From positions 1 to 34,602 of IMG/VR virus record IMGVR_UViG_3300042448_000067: a stretch of DNA of 34,602 nt. The stretch is one strand, 5' to 3'. The number at the start of each line of letters is the position of its first letter. The first letter of the stretch is position 1. This document shows, piece after piece, positions 15,594 through 20,721 of the stretch. The notes beneath the pieces are model-generated. The model made no database searches and was not told where the DNA came from. It was given only the letters and a program-made list of their open reading frames with translations. A program made the position numbers and the translations under genes. Source of the stretch: a virus.

Positions 15594-16099
15594 AGCTGTC
15601 AAAAGCGGGTGAAGACCTGATGCACAGGTTTGAAGGGTTTAGGAATAAGCCCTATCTCTGCCCTGCTCACATCTGGACAATTGGATACGGTCATGTGCTG
15701 TACCAAGAGCAGATCAGATTGCCTGTGGTGCGTGTGCCTGATAAGCACACACCCATGATTCGCAAAGAAATGCCATTAAAGCCGGAGGATAACCGTGTCT
15801 GGTCTAAAGAGGAAATCAACAAACTATTCTCTGATGACATCGCAACTTTTGAACGTGGTGTTCTACGACTTGTTCCCAGCGTGGTTGGGCGTCAAGGCAG
15901 CTTTGACGCTCTGGTCTCTATTTCCTACAATTTTGGACTAGGCAACCTCCAACGCTCTACTATCCGCATGAAGGCTAATAGAGGCGATTGGGAGGGTGCT
16001 GCTGAGGCTTTCAGGGCTTGGACTAAGGGAGGCGGGAAAGTCCTCCCAGGACTAGTTAAGCGGCGTGATGCCGAGATTGCCTTATTCCTTCAAGAGTGA
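15590..16099 (+). CDS. Endolysin, GH24 phage lysozyme
   Basis: The protein has 169 residues and starts at GTG 15590. It has the GH24 catalytic triad spacing Glu15-(8)-Cys24-(5)-Thr30 in FEGFRNKPYLCPAHIWTIGYGH (residues 14-35). Cys replaces the Asp of T4 lysozyme, as in several P22/lambda-type members. Later family blocks are present: FDALVSISYNFGLGNL and LPGLVKRRDAEIALFL. The enzyme hydrolyses the beta-1,4 bonds of peptidoglycan. There is no signal peptide or SAR helix, so it needs the upstream holin. Its last 18 bases are overlapped by an antisense gene, and no + strand terminator is visible after it. Confidence 0.93.
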   Translation: MKLSKAGEDLMHRFEGFRNKPYLCPAHIWTIGYGHVLYQEQIRLPVVRVPDKHTPMIRKEMPLKPEDNRVWSKEEINKLFSDDIATFERGVLRLVPSVVGRQGSFDALVSISYNFGLGNLQRSTIRMKANRGDWEGAAEAFRAWTKGGGKVLPGLVKRRDAEIALFLQE

Positions 16100-16261
16100 C
16101 ACTGGTATGTAGGCACAAGCCTCTGATGCGCTTGTCTCTACACTGACTATTGGAGTGCGTGGCCCCACCACTTGTTCAGGGTGGTGAAGCCATCTCTTGC
16201 AGTTTTTGCAATAGTTATCAGGGAACTCTGGGTCACATCTAATAATGTCACTTTGGAGCAT
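16082..16261 (-). CDS. Small cysteine-containing protein, last gene of the leftward block
   Basis: The ORF of 59 residues starts at ATG 16261-16259, inside the end of the DUF3310 gene. It contains a compact Cys cluster (RCDPEFPDNYCKNCKRW, residues 8-24) suggestive of a metal-binding knuckle, then VVGPRTPIVSVETS and a Cys/Ala-rich tail. The close overlap with the upstream gene (14 bases) and the coherent sequence argue that it is real. Its stop lies within the antisense endolysin gene, so the two blocks converge with 18 bases shared. Function unknown. Confidence 0.62.
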   Translation of the reverse strand: MLQSDIIRCDPEFPDNYCKNCKRWLHHPEQVVGPRTPIVSVETSASEACAYIPVSLLKE

Positions 16262-16529
16262 TTTCCATCTCTATCAAGAGTTCAATGTAGTGCTTGGCTT
16301 TTTCAAGGTCAGCAATTCCATTTTTCTCTTTCCAGCGTGTGATGTACTTCACTACGTTTCCCTCGCAAAAACCTAAGTTGTTTGCATGGATGTATATGAT
16401 TGGCTGGATAGCTTTGTCTTTATAGTGATCGCCTGATACTTGTTTATTAAAAGCAGATACATGGATGGTTGTTGAGCATCCAGACTTCAAACAAGCGGCA
16501 ACTGTTTTACAAGTATCGCAAAGCATCAC
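16248..16529 (-). CDS. DUF3310 family protein
   Basis: The protein has 93 residues. The C-terminal 65 residues carry the DUF3310 pattern: QVSGDHYKDKAIQPIIYIH, then NLGFCEGNVVKYITRWKEK, NGIADLEKAKHYIELLIEME. This family is frequent in phages beside nucleotide-metabolism genes. Some members are called nucleotide-kinase-like, though the reaction is unproven. The first 25 residues add a CDTCKTVAACLKSGC cysteine cluster that looks like an extra metal-binding tip and is not part of the usual domain. The start overlaps the MazG-like stop (ATGA), so the two are translated together. Confidence 0.8.
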   Translation of the reverse strand: MMLCDTCKTVAACLKSGCSTTIHVSAFNKQVSGDHYKDKAIQPIIYIHANNLGFCEGNVVKYITRWKEKNGIADLEKAKHYIELLIEMENAPK

Positions 16530-16831
16530 GACTCCTTAACAAAAACGCCATCAGGACGCAAATAACCTTTGCGTTTTACAACTACATTTTTCGCTTTCTC
16601 AAGGCATTTTGTAAATGGTATCCCTCGAATGGCGCAAATCATTATTAGTGTTGTACCGATGTCGCCAATAGCATCATCGATTTCGTCATCGTTGTTTCTA
16701 TTGATGGCATCAAGAAGCTCTGTTGTTTCTTCAAGTGTCTTAATGGCTTGACCCATAATCTTGCCATTGGGGATGATTCCAGTGCCATATCCCCAGATTT
16801 CTAGTTCATTCTCTACAGCATGAAAGCTCAT
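16526..16831 (-). CDS. MazG-like nucleotide pyrophosphohydrolase
   Basis: The protein has 101 residues, the size of single-domain MazG-like proteins. The metal-binding signature is visible: EETTE at 34-38, and IDDAIGDIG with Asp53 and Asp57 on the second helix. These bind Mg2+ for cleavage of NTPs or (p)ppGpp-type nucleotides to monophosphates. Phage MazG proteins are proposed to shape nucleotide pools or the alarmone response during infection. It is placed beside DUF3310, as in many phages. The start overlaps the stop of the preceding 53-residue gene (TGATG). Confidence 0.85.
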   Translation of the reverse strand: MSFHAVENELEIWGYGTGIIPNGKIMGQAIKTLEETTELLDAINRNNDDEIDDAIGDIGTTLIMICAIRGIPFTKCLEKAKNVVVKRKGYLRPDGVFVKES

Positions 16832-16992
16832 CAGTCAGTGCCTCCAACTGGCATAACTTCATTGTTAGCTTCTTGCTCTTTAAACAGTTGAACAAGTTTT
16901 ACGTGCAAAGGATATGCGCCTGATTCTGTTGGCAGTTGTCCAATTACACGAACGATAAAAGCGGCTTCATTTGGTTCAAGGTCAAATGTCAT
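16831..16992 (-). CDS. Small acidic protein, function unknown
   Basis: The ORF of 53 residues runs from ATG 16992 with a TTGGAG ribosome site 6 bases upstream, and ends overlapping the MazG-like start. It reads MTFDLEPNEAAFIVRVIGQL, then PTESGAYPLHVKLVQLFKEQ and a polar acidic end. A predicted strand-helix arrangement (FIVRVIGQLP..., HVKLVQLFKEQ) suggests a small folded protein. Good ribosome site and start-stop coupling support expression. No family recognised. Confidence 0.68.
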   Translation of the reverse strand: MTFDLEPNEAAFIVRVIGQLPTESGAYPLHVKLVQLFKEQEANNEVMPVGGTD

Positions 16993-17004
16993 GTTTTCTC
17001 CAAG

Positions 17005-17085
17005 TTAAAGAGGTGGGGTACTCGCTGCGTCTGTCAGATATGGCGCGGGAAAAAAGGCTCGCCATTCAGCATCCCGGTACAGCAT
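17005..17085 (-). CDS. Possible 26-residue ORF in the leftward block
   Basis: Between the genes at 17103 and 16992 an ATG at 17085 opens 26 codons (MLYRDAEWRAFFPAPY and on to TAA). A purine-rich GGGGGAAAGCGG lies directly before the ATG and would make an unusually strong ribosome site. The whole gap is filled by it and by the next leader. The sequence is too short to judge, and it could also be leader RNA. Confidence 0.35.
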   Translation of the reverse strand: MLYRDAEWRAFFPAPYLTDAASTPPL

Positions 17086-17102
17086 CCGCTTTCCCCCGTT
17101 AA

Positions 17103-17306
17103 TCAATATTCCATTGCTTGCCGAATGTCTCGGATTCGCATCTTTAACAATGGAGCAAGTTCTTCTTTGCTTTGCTTCAATCTAACAAGTTCAGCTTCGT
17201 AATAACGAATCTTTTCGTCAATGTTGTCTTCCACTGTTGGATTGTGGTCAAGACGTTGAGCGCCAAGCATTGCTCGTTTTTGTTCTACTGGATATGCTTC
17301 ATTCAT
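17103..17306 (-). CDS. Small coiled-coil protein, function unknown
   Basis: The protein has 67 residues from ATG 17306. An in-frame extension to 17351 would overlap the upstream gene and is not supported, because TTGGAG lies 7 bases before 17306. The sequence opens MNEAYPVEQKRAMLGAQRLD and continues as a long charged helix (VEDNIDEKIRYYEAELVRLKQ) with heptad-like spacing. Small early coiled-coil proteins of phages often bind host proteins. Nothing specific can be read here. Its ribosome-site segment repeats the one before the gene at 16992. Confidence 0.68.
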   Translation of the reverse strand: MNEAYPVEQKRAMLGAQRLDHNPTVEDNIDEKIRYYEAELVRLKQSKEELAPLLKMRIRDIRQAMEY

Positions 17307-17319
17307 GATTTTCTCCAAG

Positions 17320-17472
17320 TTAAAAACAGGTTGTAGTGCAGTTGCCAGCACCGTAACAGCAAGTGGTGCAGGTCACCATACGGCTACCCTGAATGATTGT
17401 GTGTGTTGTGCAAGTTGCCCAAACCGCTGTGGCTGAAGCTGCAAGTGTCAAAGCTACGATAAGTTTTTTCAT
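17320..17472 (-). CDS. Exported cysteine-rich peptide (signal peptide plus six-Cys mature part)
   Basis: The ORF of 50 residues has a textbook signal peptide: MKKLIVALTLAASATAVWA, with a positive start, hydrophobic core and an Ala-x-Ala-like site ending at residue 19. The predicted mature peptide of 31 residues holds six Cys (21, 35, 38, 39, 45, 49) among Thr and Gly, enough for three disulfides. TAAGGAAAC precedes the ATG. A phage gene exporting a disulfide-rich peptide to the periplasm is unusual. It could act on the envelope, block superinfection or bind metal. I do not recognise a named family, and the function is unknown. Confidence 0.72.
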   Translation of the reverse strand: MKKLIVALTLAASATAVWATCTTHTIIQGSRMVTCTTCCYGAGNCTTTCF

Positions 17473-17481
17473 GATGTTTCC

Positions 17482-17631
17482 TTATTGAAACCACAGCCAA
17501 AAGCCGTGGAGGATTCCGAGTGGAAAGAAAAATGCACCCGCTAAGAGAAAGCCCCATAAGCCATCAGCAAAGCAGGTGAACACATGGGTTAGCCATGCAG
17601 CAAAGCATAGCAATGCAATGATCCAGCCCAT
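17482..17631 (-). CDS. Small two-helix membrane protein
   Basis: The ORF of 49 residues runs from ATG 17631, starting 8 bases after the stop of the SSB-like gene and ending just before the exported peptide. It is almost wholly hydrophobic. One helix is at about 2-20 (GWIIALLCFAAWLTHVFTC), a short FADG turn follows, and a second helix lies at about 25-48 (WGFLLAGAFFFPLGILHGFW). It has many Trp and Phe. Early phage membrane mini-proteins commonly mediate superinfection exclusion or disturb host membranes. The pairing with an exported peptide suggests an envelope-directed pair, but that is inference. Confidence 0.65.
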   Translation of the reverse strand: MGWIIALLCFAAWLTHVFTCFADGLWGFLLAGAFFFPLGILHGFWLWFQ

Positions 17632-17639
17632 ATCTATGC

Positions 17640-17891
17640 CTAGAAAGGCGCGTCATCCATATCATCAAACCCGCTAGAAGGCTTAGAAGCCTTTTTAACG
17701 GGCGCTGCGTCTTTAGGCTTCACTGACAGGCTCATAAACTTTTTACCCGTCTTCTCGCTTGTTTTAAGCCATGCTGAGATCCAAAGATCAACGCCATTGA
17801 CGTTCAGACTTCCTTTGTAATGGGGATGTGTGTCTTTTTGCCTGTCTTCATTTTTGGAAAGAATCCCTCTGTCGGTGTTGTCGTATTCCAT
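17640..17891 (-). CDS. SSB-like single-stranded DNA binding protein candidate
   Basis: The protein has 83 residues from ATG 17891, which has AAAGGA 8 bases upstream. The longer in-frame reading to 17948 would overlap the Erf gene. The core (THPHYKGSLNVNGVDLWISA, then WLKTSEKTGKKFMSLSVKPKD) is beta-rich and basic, like a small OB-type domain. The end FDDMDDAPF closely mimics the acidic tip of bacterial SSB (DDxxPF) that recruits partner proteins. It lies two bases after the Erf-like recombinase gene, the usual pairing of recombinase and SSB. The OB-fold is inferred, not demonstrated. Confidence 0.68.
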   Translation of the reverse strand: MEYDNTDRGILSKNEDRQKDTHPHYKGSLNVNGVDLWISAWLKTSEKTGKKFMSLSVKPKDAAPVKKASKPSSGFDDMDDAPF

Positions 17892-17893
17892 CT

Positions 17894-18559
17894 TTATTCC
17901 TTTGCTTTCTTGATTGAACTGCGTGTTTTGCTGTCTAACAGCGACCACAACGCAATTTTTTGTTCGCTTTCTAGTTTCTCCGCATCAAGCCTTTCAAGGG
18001 CTTGTTTTGGATTGCCTTCAGCTACGTTAGCGATCAACTCGACCGCTAATTCTTGAAGGTACTGCATTTCCTCTGGGGGAATGTTGTCTGCAATACCTTG
18101 CGAGGGGGTGATAACTACTTTCTTTGCTGCTACTTCATGCGTATGTGCGTCAGCATCATTATCGCCTTCAGTTGGTATGGCAAACGCTTGGAAAGCCGCA
18201 TATTTATACGCTGCTGACATGGCCTTGTTCATGGACTTGTCGCCAGAATCAAACGCCTCGCCAACAGTGCAAACGGTATGCTTACTACCATCTTCTGAGC
18301 TAACAAGATCAAACTCCATTGTCACATAGCTGTAAATCAATGTTTTCCCGCCGGAGCTTTGGCGCTCAGTTTGCATTGACTTAACTACTCTCGGCAAGAT
18401 GCAAAGTTTATGCTCTGCAAGAAGTGGTGAGAGTGTGTTGTAGACCTGATCAATTCCGCGAAAGCTGTACCCAGCTCCTTGCGTATTTCGGCCTTCTTTG
18501 GTAATTCCAATTTTTGACAAAGCAAACTGGATTGCATTTATTGCTTGGTAGACTTTCAT
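17894..18559 (-). CDS. erf: ERF family single-strand annealing recombinase
   Basis: The protein has 221 residues. The N-terminal 130 residues fit the ERF superfamily: AINAIQFALSKIGITKEGRN, YSFRGIDQVYNTLSPLLAEH, and the core GEAFDSGDKSMNKAMSAAYK then YAAFQAFAIPTEGDND. The C-terminal part is a variable helical region rich in Glu and Lys. Erf anneals complementary single strands and circularises or recombines phage DNA, as in P22. The gene sits between a small ORF (overlap ATGA) and the SSB-like gene in the leftward early block. The motif match is strong. Confidence 0.9.
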   Translation of the reverse strand: MKVYQAINAIQFALSKIGITKEGRNTQGAGYSFRGIDQVYNTLSPLLAEHKLCILPRVVKSMQTERQSSGGKTLIYSYVTMEFDLVSSEDGSKHTVCTVGEAFDSGDKSMNKAMSAAYKYAAFQAFAIPTEGDNDADAHTHEVAAKKVVITPSQGIADNIPPEEMQYLQELAVELIANVAEGNPKQALERLDAEKLESEQKIALWSLLDSKTRSSIKKAKE

Positions 18560-18711
18560 GATGTTCTCCCTACTTGTTTAGCCAAGAGCCACTTGTCACC
18601 CAGGAAGCGAATTGACTTGATCCACTGGCGGCAGTTGTGGCGCTGAATGTGTGTTGGTACACCAGCTACGCAGTACAGGCTGCGTACCCGTGTGAGGTAC
18701 GCTGTGTTCAT
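18556..18711 (-). CDS. Small basic protein, function unknown
   Basis: The ORF of 51 residues is coupled at both ends: its ATG (18711) overlaps the preceding stop and its TGA overlaps the Erf start. AGCAAG precedes the ATG. The sequence is basic and partly aromatic (NTAYLTRVRSLYCVAGVPTH, then RQWIKSIRFLGDKWLLAKQ) and resembles small early phage proteins that bind nucleic acid. The double coupling is the main support for the gene. No family assigned. Confidence 0.65.
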   Translation of the reverse strand: MNTAYLTRVRSLYCVAGVPTHIQRHNCRQWIKSIRFLGDKWLLAKQVGRTS

Positions 18712-18869
18712 TCTTGCTCCTTTGGCTCGACCTTAACCAAGTCAACGCTTGAGGGAATGTCGCGGTAAGAGCCTCCGACAACTTCATTGAAGCCGTAGCC
18801 CTCAACCAAGTTGTTGGCATAGTCAAGCAAGATCTTCTCGATTTCCTGACGGGATAAAGTGATTTTCAT
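18708..18869 (-). CDS. Small acidic protein, function unknown
   Basis: The protein has 53 residues from ATG 18869, which has AAAGGA 8 bases upstream. The in-frame extension to 18917 lacks a ribosome site. The opening KITLSRQEIEKILLDYANNL is an amphipathic helix like a DNA-binding or regulator segment. GYGFNEVVGGSYRDIPSSVD and a charged end follow. Its stop overlaps the next gene's ATG, so it is the first small gene of the coupled leftward run after the HNH gene. Confidence 0.65.
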   Translation of the reverse strand: MKITLSRQEIEKILLDYANNLVEGYGFNEVVGGSYRDIPSSVDLVKVEPKEQE

Positions 18870-18938
18870 ATCATTCCTTTGGTTGTGTTGAGCCTCTATT
18901 GTTAAACCGAAAACCATGTTTGTATCTAGGTACTTTCC

Positions 18939-19430
18939 CTAGGTTCTTGCAAAATTTCCGTAAATTTTTTTTGCCGCTTCTTGATAAGCAAGTCCCGCGT
19001 CATGTTCGCTTTTAAATGATCCAAGATAGTGGCGCTTTTTTTCAAACCAAATTTCTGCAATCCAAGAGTTTTTGACTTTGTATATTCCTTTGTAAGCACT
19101 TTTTGAGTCAGCTCTTTTTTTTCTATTCATCATGTTTTGTTGATGAGTCACATCTCTAAGATTTAAAATTTTATTGTTAGTCCTATTGCCATCTATGTGA
19201 TCTATGTTTTTTGGAGTAAAGCCGTAGACCATCATCCATATCAATCTATGGACTCCATAATTTTTTACTTTTCCAGATAATTTTGTGCAGACAACAATGT
19301 ATCCATACCTATCTTTTGCACAAATTGGTTTTGACAAATCTGTTGTGTAGGATCTTTTAACCTTCCAATAAAGGTTTCCAGTTGTTTCGTCATACCTAAA
19401 ATTTTCCAACAGCACTTCTTGAGTCAGCAT
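18939..19430 (-). CDS. Homing-type HNH endonuclease with AP2 DNA-binding domain
   Basis: The protein has 163 residues from ATG 19430, which has GGAGG 6 bases upstream. An HNH domain lies at about 60-105 (VHRLIWMMVYGFTPKNIDHI, then DGNRTNNKILNLRDVTHQQN). A C-terminal AP2-like DNA-binding domain follows at about 112-160 (AYKGIYKVKNSWIAEIWFEK, HYLGSFKSEHDAGLAYQEA). This is the common free-standing phage homing endonuclease, which nicks or cuts target DNA and spreads by repair. The gene is visibly richer in A+T than its neighbours, a sign of separate origin. It occupies the upstream end of the leftward block and may itself be dispensable. Confidence 0.9.
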   Translation of the reverse strand: MLTQEVLLENFRYDETTGNLYWKVKRSYTTDLSKPICAKDRYGYIVVCTKLSGKVKNYGVHRLIWMMVYGFTPKNIDHIDGNRTNNKILNLRDVTHQQNMMNRKKRADSKSAYKGIYKVKNSWIAEIWFEKKRHYLGSFKSEHDAGLAYQEAAKKIYGNFART

Positions 19431-19444
19431 ATGGCCTCCAAGCC

Positions 19445-19525
19445 AAAAAAAAGCCCAAGAGGACAGTCTCATCTTACGATGTTGGAGGACATGGCTAGCA
19501 CCATGCAGACTGCCTTCTTGGGCTT
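19445..19525 (-). terminator. Terminator-like hairpin just upstream of the HNH gene (leftward)
   Basis: The 18-base arms at 19451-19468 and 19508-19525 pair with two G-U-type mismatches. They are separated by 39 bases that contain a further CATGG/CCATG stem. Read leftwards, the stem is followed by eight T (19445-19452). It therefore resembles a rho-independent terminator lying between the leftward promoter and the HNH start, and could be an attenuator or the end of a short leader RNA. A purely structural role is also possible. Confidence 0.6.
19474..19509 (-). other. Possible 11-codon leader ORF inside the hairpin
   Basis: Within the loop, ATG followed by GTG CTA GCC runs 11 codons (MVLAMSSNIVR) to a TGA, which overlaps another ATG at 19472. 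AGAAGG lies about 9 bases upstream. If translated it would couple ribosome movement to folding of the hairpin. Positions are approximate and the support is weak. Confidence 0.2.
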
Positions 19526-19531
19526 GCTAGA

Positions 19532-19561
19532 TTGAATTATCGCCTCCAAGCGATGTAAAAA
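19532..19561 (+). promoter_or_regulatory. Weak candidate promoter for the rightward early block
   Basis: TTGAAT (19532-19537) and TAAAAA (19556-19561) are spaced 18 bases apart, each matching four of six consensus positions. It overlaps the leftward promoter candidate, as in divergent early regions. The match is modest. Confidence 0.3.
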
Positions 19562-19589
19562 TTCTAAGGGTTTTTACTGATGCGTGCAA
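19561..19589 (-). promoter_or_regulatory. Candidate leftward promoter for the early block
   Basis: Read leftwards, TTGCAC (19589-19584) is followed after 17 bases by TAGAAT (19566-19561). The -10 matches five of six positions, the -35 only three. It is the best placed signal for the leftward genes, upstream of the hairpin. Confidence 0.45.
19567..19581 (+). repeat. 15-base motif shared with 24645-24659
   Basis: AGGGTTTTTACTGAT occurs here and at 24645-24659, both on the + strand and upstream of a + strand gene. In each case a TTTTCA follows after 12-13 bases. It may be a phage-specific regulatory motif. Confidence 0.5.
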
Positions 19590-19615
19590 CTTTTTTTTCA
19601 TGTAATCTTTCCGGC

Positions 19616-19795
19616 ATGAACACACATGAACAACATGAAGTCCTGTCCATCCAGCCGTTGCTAGACTATGCAACCTCGCTGGTTGTGCAGTACACACAGC
19701 CTGAAGATGTGGAGGCCGCTACCAAGGCTCTCCTGGTCGCCAGCTTGGAACAACTTTTTAACAAGAGGATCTACATTGAGCAAATTAGCCGCTAA
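19616..19795 (+). CDS. Small early protein, function unknown
   Basis: The protein has 59 residues from ATG 19616. An in-frame ATG at 19580 would add 12 residues (MRATFFSCNLSG) and has a better AAGGG upstream, so the start is uncertain. The sequence is helical and acidic, with LLDYATSLVVQYTQPEDVEA and TKALLVASLEQLFNKR. It is the first gene of the rightward early block. Its end overlaps the probable TTG start of the next gene by 20 bases. A regulatory or host-takeover role is suggested only by its place. Confidence 0.6.
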   Translation: MNTHEQHEVLSIQPLLDYATSLVVQYTQPEDVEAATKALLVASLEQLFNKRIYIEQISR

Positions 19796-20192
19796 ACAGT
19801 TTTACCTTGAGCAAGTAAAAAAAGACAACTCTCCACATCGAAGGATTGCAAACAGGATGGTTGGCAAGTTTGACATTTCGCCAGCACTGGTCAAGAACGA
19901 ACTTCTTAAAGATGGTTACATCACCATTGCTAAGACTGTTCGACTTGGCATGACGCAGAAGCTGAACTTCTACTTTAACCTGACAGGCAAGTCACTTCAA
20001 AGCACGCCTGAACGACGATTTGTTTCTGACTCTCAGTGGGAAGATGGAACACCTAAAAGCCGTGGCAATGCTTTTGACATTACGCTAACCAAGGGTCTGT
20101 TTAACAAAGCAGAGATTGCCAACTCAATCAACAAAGGCAAGCCCAACAACTACAACTCAACAGTGCAAATGATTGCATATTCAAGAGCATGA
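19776..20192 (+). CDS. Winged-helix-like early protein, function unknown
   Basis: The ORF is open from 19668, but the coherent protein begins near the TTG at 19776, which has AAGAGG 8 bases upstream. This gives 138 residues (SKLAAKQFYLEQVKKDN...). Residues about 15-75 look like a winged helix: HRRIANRMVGKFDISPALVK, NELLKDGYITIAKTVRLGM, QKLNFYFNLTGK. The C-terminal half is polar and ends FNKAEIANSINKGKPNNYN. It may be a DNA-binding regulator. The stop overlaps the next start (ATGA). Confidence 0.6.
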   Translation: MSKLAAKQFYLEQVKKDNSPHRRIANRMVGKFDISPALVKNELLKDGYITIAKTVRLGMTQKLNFYFNLTGKSLQSTPERRFVSDSQWEDGTPKSRGNAFDITLTKGLFNKAEIANSINKGKPNNYNSTVQMIAYSRA

Positions 20193-20386
20193 CATACAAG
20201 ACAGACGCACTAAGCCAATGCCAAGGCAAGGACAAGCTGCCTACCAGAGACATGGCTTTGGTCATTGTTGGTCGCCGTAGGGATAGCCCTATGGAGGCTT
20301 ACAAGTGTCCTCATTGCAACTTTTGGCACGTAGGCCATGCAACCCCCAAGAAACAAGTTTTTTCACGTTCCCCAAAGAAAGGCTAA
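20189..20386 (+). CDS. Small zinc-ribbon-like protein
   Basis: The protein has 65 residues. The centre carries YKCPHCNFWHVGH (about 38-50), in which two Cys and two His form a plausible zinc site. The rest is basic (VIVGRRRDSP, KKQVFSRSPKKG). Such proteins are common in phage early regions and probably bind nucleic acid. The start overlaps the preceding stop by ATGA and the gene is followed three bases later by another small basic gene. Confidence 0.7.
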   Translation: MTYKTDALSQCQGKDKLPTRDMALVIVGRRRDSPMEAYKCPHCNFWHVGHATPKKQVFSRSPKKG

Positions 20387-20389
20387 ACC

Positions 20390-20614
20390 ATGTTAACAAT
20401 GTTCACCAAAAAACCAGCGGGTCAAATACCCCGTTTAAAGCAACTGCTGGCACGACCAGAAGGGGCTACGGCGGCTGAGATAGCACGTTACCTGCCAACA
20501 ACATCACCGCACAGCAAGATGGCTCGATTGGTTAGAGATCACCTGTGGACAATCGTTAAAAAAGATAAGGGTGACGGAACGAAACAATACTTTGGCAAGC
20601 CACCAAAGAAGTGA
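20390..20614 (+). CDS. Small basic helix-turn-helix-like protein
   Basis: The protein has 74 residues from ATG 20390, which has AAAGG 9 bases upstream. An alternative in-frame ATG lies at 20399. The middle, LKQLLARPEGATAAEIARYL, then SKMARLVRDHLWTIVKKDKG, reads as two helices of a winged helix with a basic wing (GDGTKQYFGKPPKK). The stop is followed directly by the -10 of the next promoter. It may therefore control that promoter, though this is inferred from position only. Confidence 0.65.
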   Translation: MLTMFTKKPAGQIPRLKQLLARPEGATAAEIARYLPTTSPHSKMARLVRDHLWTIVKKDKGDGTKQYFGKPPKK

Positions 20615-20620
20615 TATAGT
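20592..20620 (+). promoter_or_regulatory. Sigma70-type promoter for the replication and DNA-modification genes
   Basis: TTGGCA (20592-20597) and TATAGT (20615-20620) are spaced exactly 17 bases. Each matches five of six consensus positions. The -35 lies in the end of the preceding gene. Transcription would begin near 20627. Confidence 0.7.
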
Positions 20621-20626
20621 TATCTG

Positions 20627-20721
20627 AGACACGGATAGATACGAAGTCATGAGCGTATCGAAAAGCGAGCCTTCCCGCCTGCCGTAGTTTCTTTCAGTGA
20701 AGGACAGCGAATGGAAAACTT
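20627..20721 (+). promoter_or_regulatory. Structured leader with a 12-codon upstream ORF
   Basis: This is about 95 bases between the promoter and the next gene. GATACG (20638-20643) pairs with CGTATC (20654-20659), holding an ATG (20649) in the loop. That ATG opens MSVSKSEPSRLP and stops at TAG 20685-20687. A second hairpin (CTTTC/GAAGG) and a CGC...GCG pair follow. A further ATG at 20711 opens 25 codons in another frame. This looks like a translational or attenuation control region, but no known riboswitch is recognised. Confidence 0.5.

Noticed and set aside
18596-18826. 76-residue minus-strand frame across 18596-18826
   Set aside because: It runs through two smaller genes that are coupled start-to-stop and have ribosome sites. 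Its product is Ser/Thr/Pro-rich and unlike a folded protein.
19431-19472. N-terminal extension of the HNH protein to 19472
   Set aside because: It would place the start in the hairpin. The ATG at 19430 has GGAGG at ideal spacing.
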